Of a stretch of 64,000 bases of DNA, positions 59,911 to 64,000 are shown piece by piece. Every line of letters starts with the position of its first letter. Position 1 is the stretch's first letter. The stretch is from NCBI GenBank assembly GCA_029891345.1, contig CM057009.1, positions 311,898,166-311,962,165 on the forward strand. The letters are read 5' to 3'. This stretch comes from Dryococelus australis. Taxonomy: Eukaryota; Arthropoda; Insecta; Phasmatodea; Phasmatidae. The translations under genes were made by a program, and so were the position numbers. Below the pieces are notes generated by a model. That model saw nothing but the letters and a program-made list of their open reading frames with translations. It did not search any database and had not been told where the DNA came from.

Positions 59911-60570
59911 AACATTAATTGTTTAGCATATTCATTATTTTTATTTTTCATATTAATAATGTTTATTTCCAGCATTTTCCTTATCAAGAATATCGAATAA
60001 TCTAAATACCAATTTTCTAACATCATCCATCGATACATATTCTCCAGGTTAACTGTTGCATTTTTTATGCCATCGCCCACTAGAGGATAAATTCGACATT
60101 GTTATTTTTGGTGTGTTCAGCGCTGATCATAATTCACTTTAAAATTACTTATATGATTATACTTCCAACCTACACTATTTGCCGAATTTATATAAGGGTT
60201 ATATGCTTGGAATGCAGCATTGGTTGTTTTAAAAATTTCTGCGTAATTTTCATAGTCATTAGTAGTGCGTTTACTCTCAAGATATTATTTTGATTTTTTG
60301 TTAACAAAGTACATAATCCTGGTGTTAACGTATATTCCTTATCCTTTAGAAAAATGTATATTTTATTCATCGTTATTTTTGTATCGCGAATGTAATAATT
60401 GTCTCAAACTCAACATAAATCTTATTTTTAATTAATAACATTTATTCTTTGTGCAATTTCTGCTCCAATTTATAGTAGAAACACCTGCTAGAGGTCGCAA
60501 ATCTTTCAATATAATAATATCCATTTGCTCTTTAAAATTATGAGGATTACATTATTATCAATATGCATAT
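59910..60570 (-). pseudogene. Unit 8: Polinton uncharacterised gene (LTPGL type), remnant
   Basis: Minus strand. KEQMDIIILKDLRPLAGVST (60,470-60,530), DKEYTLTPGLCTLLTK (60,300-60,347) and KRTTNDYENYAEIFKT (60,227-60,275). Near 59,990-60,060 DGIKNATVN and ENMY pieces appear. Frames change several times. Confidence 0.6.
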
Positions 60571-60769
60571 CTTGCAAGATTCTTACCAAAATTTCAATTC
60601 AATGCTTCCAAGAAAGTTGACATTATATATTACATTCGGTGAAAAATCTCATATACGAAATATAACTTAAATATACATTACCTGAATGTGTGAAAATTAG
60701 ATGTCGGAAAAACCATATGCAATAAACTTTATTGTGGAAAAAAACAATTTTCACAAAGTTTCATACACA

Positions 60770-61010
60770 CTTACTCCTCCAGAATATGACATTAGCTTAC
60801 ACTGATGACAGTAAAAATTACAGTATACAGTGTCGCAATAATCCATTGTCACGTTGTTGGCCTCGAATATATCTTGAAGGGAGTGTCCTGCAGCTGGAGT
60901 CATATGGATATAAGATGTCTATATGGAGATATATCACTATAGTTTATAAAAGTGAAACGTCACCAGATAGACAGTCTATACCAATAGTTATCTGTAATGC
61001 AATATGATAA
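60770..61010 (+). repeat. Unit 8: conserved block E (open frame)
   Basis: Plus-strand frame 60,732-61,007. It shares NPLSR and WPRIYLEGSVLQLESYGYK with unit 9. Confidence 0.6.
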
Positions 61011-61214
61011 AGTAATCTGGAACAGATAATGAACATCAGTTAAAAAAACAAAAGAGGTAACAAATCATAATGTATATTGCAAAATACTGTTATAAACTTC
61101 GTATTTGGTGTTTCGCAAATAAACGATAAATAACAAATTCGCATAAACAGCAAAATACAATATTTGAATCATTAATAATTTCTGTTAATTTTTTTCTCAT
61201 AAATGGTATCTTGC
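61011..61214. repeat. Unit 8: truncated spacer
   Basis: The spacer is cut at about 61,215, where sequence jumps into the middle of a pX remnant. The hairpin, minisatellite and satellite of this unit are missing. Confidence 0.7.
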
Positions 61215-61216
61215 AT

Positions 61217-61335
61217 GCTGTAAACAGCTGTAATATTTTTCTTGGTCCAATTTTTTGACTGTTGGGAATGATAAAGCTAATTTGAAACTTTTACCTTCTA
61301 TCAATTTTATTATTGTTTATCTAAATTTGTTCTTT
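61217..61335 (-). pseudogene. Unit 9: pX-like protein, N-terminal fragment
   Basis: The minus strand has only the basic start (KLIEGKSFKLALSFPTVKKL region, 61,235-61,310). The hydrophobic segment and protease are absent because of the junction at 61,215. Confidence 0.6.
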
Positions 61336-61439
61336 GCAAAAAATTTATATTTACCCAGATTTTTTTAATTCCTCAAACATAATATAGCAAGTTTTATTTT
61401 TTGTTATATTCATTTGAAAGTATATATATATATTCAATA

Positions 61440-61880
61440 AAACATTTTAATTCATGAACCTAATTCTGTTTTGTAAATAGTTAAAACAAAACAAGCAGAA
61501 GAAATTGTTTCCTCCACTTGGAGTATTTTTTTAAATATGATTTCTTGAGCTTCTTTTTTTTTTTTTTTTAATATATCACCAATAAGTCTAGATTATAAAT
61601 CATTATGATCTCTATAAGCAATATCGTGATATTAGCTTGCTTCATATAGTATATTTACTCCTGTGACGCCTCTTTCTAATTTTTCGTCTAATTTTGTAAA
61701 TGGTACACAAAAATTATAACCTGTCCAATTCATTCCGGGCAGATTTAAACTGTTTAGTGTCCGATTTATAACACCTCTGCATTGGTGTTCAGAAATACAA
61801 AATGAATGTGGAATTACATTTCAATCTCTTATTAGATATCAAATTCCTTTTGGATTATTAACAACAAGAGAAAATTTATT
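61440..61880 (-). pseudogene. Unit 9: phospholipase A2-like virion protein, remnant
   Basis: Minus strand. NLPGMNWTGYNFC then VPFTKLDEKLERGVTGVNIL (61,650-61,745) and, after a stop, YHDIAYRDHND (61,595-61,630) with the His-Asp dyad kept. The Ca-loop is V-P-F-T. Upstream FCISEHQCRGVINRT (61,765-61,810). Confidence 0.72.
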
Positions 61881-62560
61881 GTTTAGCATATTCATTATGT
61901 TTATATTTCATAGTAATAATGTTTATTTCCAGCATTTTTATCACCAAGAATTTCTAATAATCTAACAACCAATTTTCTAACATCATCCATTCAAACATAT
62001 TCTCCAGGTATACTGTTGCATTTTTTATGCCATCGCCGACTATAGGAGAATTTTTCGACCTTGTAATTTTTGGTGCGTTCAGCTATGATAATAATTCACT
62101 TAAATATGGTCCTATGAAGTCATCAAAAATTTGTATTAATTATATGATTATACATCCAACCTACACTAAATGCCGAATTTATATAAGGGTTATATTCTTG
62201 GAATGCAGCATTGGTGGTTTTAAAAATTTCTGCGTAATTTTCATAGTCATTAGTAGTGCGTTTACCCTCAAGATATTATTTTGATTTTTTCTTAACAAAT
62301 TACTTAATACTGGTGTTAATGAATATTCTTTATCTTTAGCAATATATGTATCGTTATTCATCGTTACTTTTGTATCAAGAATGTAAAAATTTTCTCAAAC
62401 TAAATATTAATTTTTATTTTTATTTATAACATTTATTCTTTCAGCATATTCTGCTCCAAATTATAGTAGAAACGCCTGCTTGAGGTCGCAAATCTTTAAA
62501 CGGAATAATATATATTTGCTCTTTAAAATTACGATAATTACATTATTATCTATGTGCATA
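61880..62560 (-). pseudogene. Unit 9: Polinton uncharacterised gene (LTPGL type), remnant
   Basis: Minus strand. KEQIYIIPFKDLRPQAGVST (62,460-62,522), KVTMNNDTYIAKDKEYSLTP (62,315-62,372), KRTTNDYENYAEIFKTTNAA (62,205-62,265) and a DDVRKLVVRLLEILGDKNAG-like piece (61,930-61,990). The order equals that of units 1 and 2. Confidence 0.63.
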
Positions 62561-62764
62561 TCTTGCAAGTTTCTTTCCCTAATTTCAATTCAATCCTTCC
62601 AAGAAAGTTGACATTATATATTACATTCGGTGAAAAAGCTCATATACGAAATATAACTTAAATAGACATTACCTGAAAGGTGAAAATTAAATGTGGGAAA
62701 TGCCATCTTCAATAAACTTTATTGCGAAAAAAACATTTTACTCAAAGTTTCATACGCACTTACT

Positions 62765-62985
62765 CCTCCAGAAAATGATATTAGCTTCCTCTGTGATGGT
62801 AAAAATTACAGAATACAGCATGGCACTTATCCATTGTCACGTTGGTGGCCTCGAATATATCTTGAAGGGAGCGTCCTGCAGCTGGAGTCATACGGATATA
62901 AGTTGTCTATATGGAGACATATCACTATAGTTTATAAAAATGAAACGTCATCAGATAGACAGCATAGACCAATACTTTTCTAACT
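62765..62985 (+). repeat. Unit 9: conserved block E (open frame of 96 codons)
   Basis: Plus-strand frame 62,693-62,983. It shares PLSRWWPRIYLEGSVLQLES with other copies and ends at the same TAA as units 1 and 2. Confidence 0.6.
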
Positions 62986-64000
62986 GCCATGAAATATGAG
63001 AACATAATCTGGAACAAGTAATGAACATCAGTTAAAAAAATATAATATGTAACCAATCAGAATCTACAAAGCAAATATTATTATAAACTAAGTATTTGGT
63101 GTTTCGCAAGTAAACGAAAGATGTAACTTTCGCATAAATAGCAAAATAAAAAATAATAATTGATAATTTTTTCCTCATAAACGGTGGCTTACCTCCATTA
63201 CCCCTCAGTCGTGTGTCGCTATAAATATATTTTCTTGGAGTGAAGAAACATAACAGCGCTGATCTTATATGTTAGTTGATACACATTTGCATTTGAATAC
63301 AGAATTCCTCTAGAATCCATAGATAACAGTAAGCTGGATTACTCGACTGGCAATTATGTCCCCTCAGTGATTTTATCATTGAGAAATTGAAAGACATTGA
63401 AAACTGATTAATTTGTTTTCAGGTGTGCCGTAAGTACTTTAAAATCGCTTCTGGTGAATACTGAAGTCTATTAGCCGAACAATAATCAAACTGCCATATA
63501 ATCGATTGTGAACCATTTCCCGTCACTAGAGGGATACAGAATCCAATGAGAGGATTCTGTTTGCAAGTGTTATCACTTAGTTTTGGTTATACAGCTTACT
63601 AGAACCAAGTGTCATAAAAACCAATACCTAATATAATTCGGGGTACTAAAATTGACTTTCATAAAATTGTGAATCAGCACGAGATCAAATAAAGTAAAAT
63701 GTTGTGAAATATAACCAGATATTCAGATATACAGTTTAGACAAGTGATTATCTTCGGGTTCATTATTAAAAATACCACCCCGGGTACAGTGAACATTATT
63801 GGCGTTCTTGAATTTGTCAGTAGTAATTTTTGGTATAGATTTCCGACGCAAGTCAAAATAAACGACAATTACTTTCTGGCATGAACTTACTCATAATCAG
63901 ATATAAAGTGTATGAGTAGTATGATAAGGTATGTTCTGTTACAAGGGCACAAGACACCGGATTTGGAGCCAGGGAGATGTAACAATATTAAATCACCAGA
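62986..64000. repeat. Unit 9: non-coding spacer, cut by the window edge
   Basis: CTAG (63,526-63,529) and a perfect 8-bp hairpin (63,537-63,559) are followed by the near-palindrome AAGTGTTATCACTT. The spacer is closest to unit 2, and the window stops in its GGGAGATGT block (about 63,970). The array therefore continues to the right. Confidence 0.75.

Overview
The window is AT-rich, gene-poor repetitive DNA from an animal nuclear genome, most likely an arthropod and probably an insect. The pointers are Polinton/Maverick (adintovirus-like) genes, a Ty3/gypsy retroelement with an Env-like third gene, compound microsatellites, and long stretches with no coding signal. No bacterial operons, RNA genes, CRISPR arrays or intact host genes are visible. 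Every recognisable coding region is a decayed mobile-element or endogenous-virus gene carrying stops, frameshifts or deletions. All family assignments come from motifs read by eye; no database was searched.

Layout. (1) 0.3-4.1 kb: a 12-bp minisatellite, then a Polinton fragment. It has minus-strand remnants of an accessory gene and a capsid C-terminus, and a plus-strand uncharacterised Polinton gene followed by a retroviral-type integrase with a chromodomain-like end. (2) 4.1-9.3 kb: mixed non-coding DNA with a GC-richer block, a perfect 12-bp hairpin, one copy of a dispersed repeat and a possible LINE reverse-transcriptase scrap. (3) 9.3-12.85 kb, minus strand: the 3' half of an errantivirus-like Ty3/gypsy element (RNase H, integrase, Env-like gene, polypurine tract, 3' LTR), cut off upstream of RNase H. 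(4) 12.85-22.9 kb: simple repeats and two dispersed repeat families, otherwise empty. (5) 22.9-26.74 kb, plus strand: a zinc-finger-like remnant and a Polinton protein-primed family B DNA polymerase pseudogene, truncated before catalytic motif C. (6) 26.745-64.0 kb: a tandem array of about nine units, the longest about 5.3 kb, running off the right edge.

Each full unit of the array has, read on the minus strand from right to left, an uncharacterised Polinton gene, a phospholipase A2-like virion gene, a pX-like hydrophobic protein joined to an adenain-like protease, and a fibre-like repeat protein. This is a Polinton virion-gene cassette. To its right in each unit lies about 2-3 kb of conserved non-coding DNA: a block that is sometimes open as an ORF, a hairpin flanked by CTAG, a 20-bp minisatellite and a block of about six diverged 120-bp satellite monomers. 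Later units contain an extra 1-2 kb segment (J) in three copies.

In intact Polintons these genes would work together: integrase for insertion, the polymerase for protein-primed replication, and capsid, protease, pX and PLA2-like proteins for particles. Here none can encode a full protein. The notable feature is that a virion-gene block was captured into a satellite-like tandem repeat and amplified over more than 37 kb.
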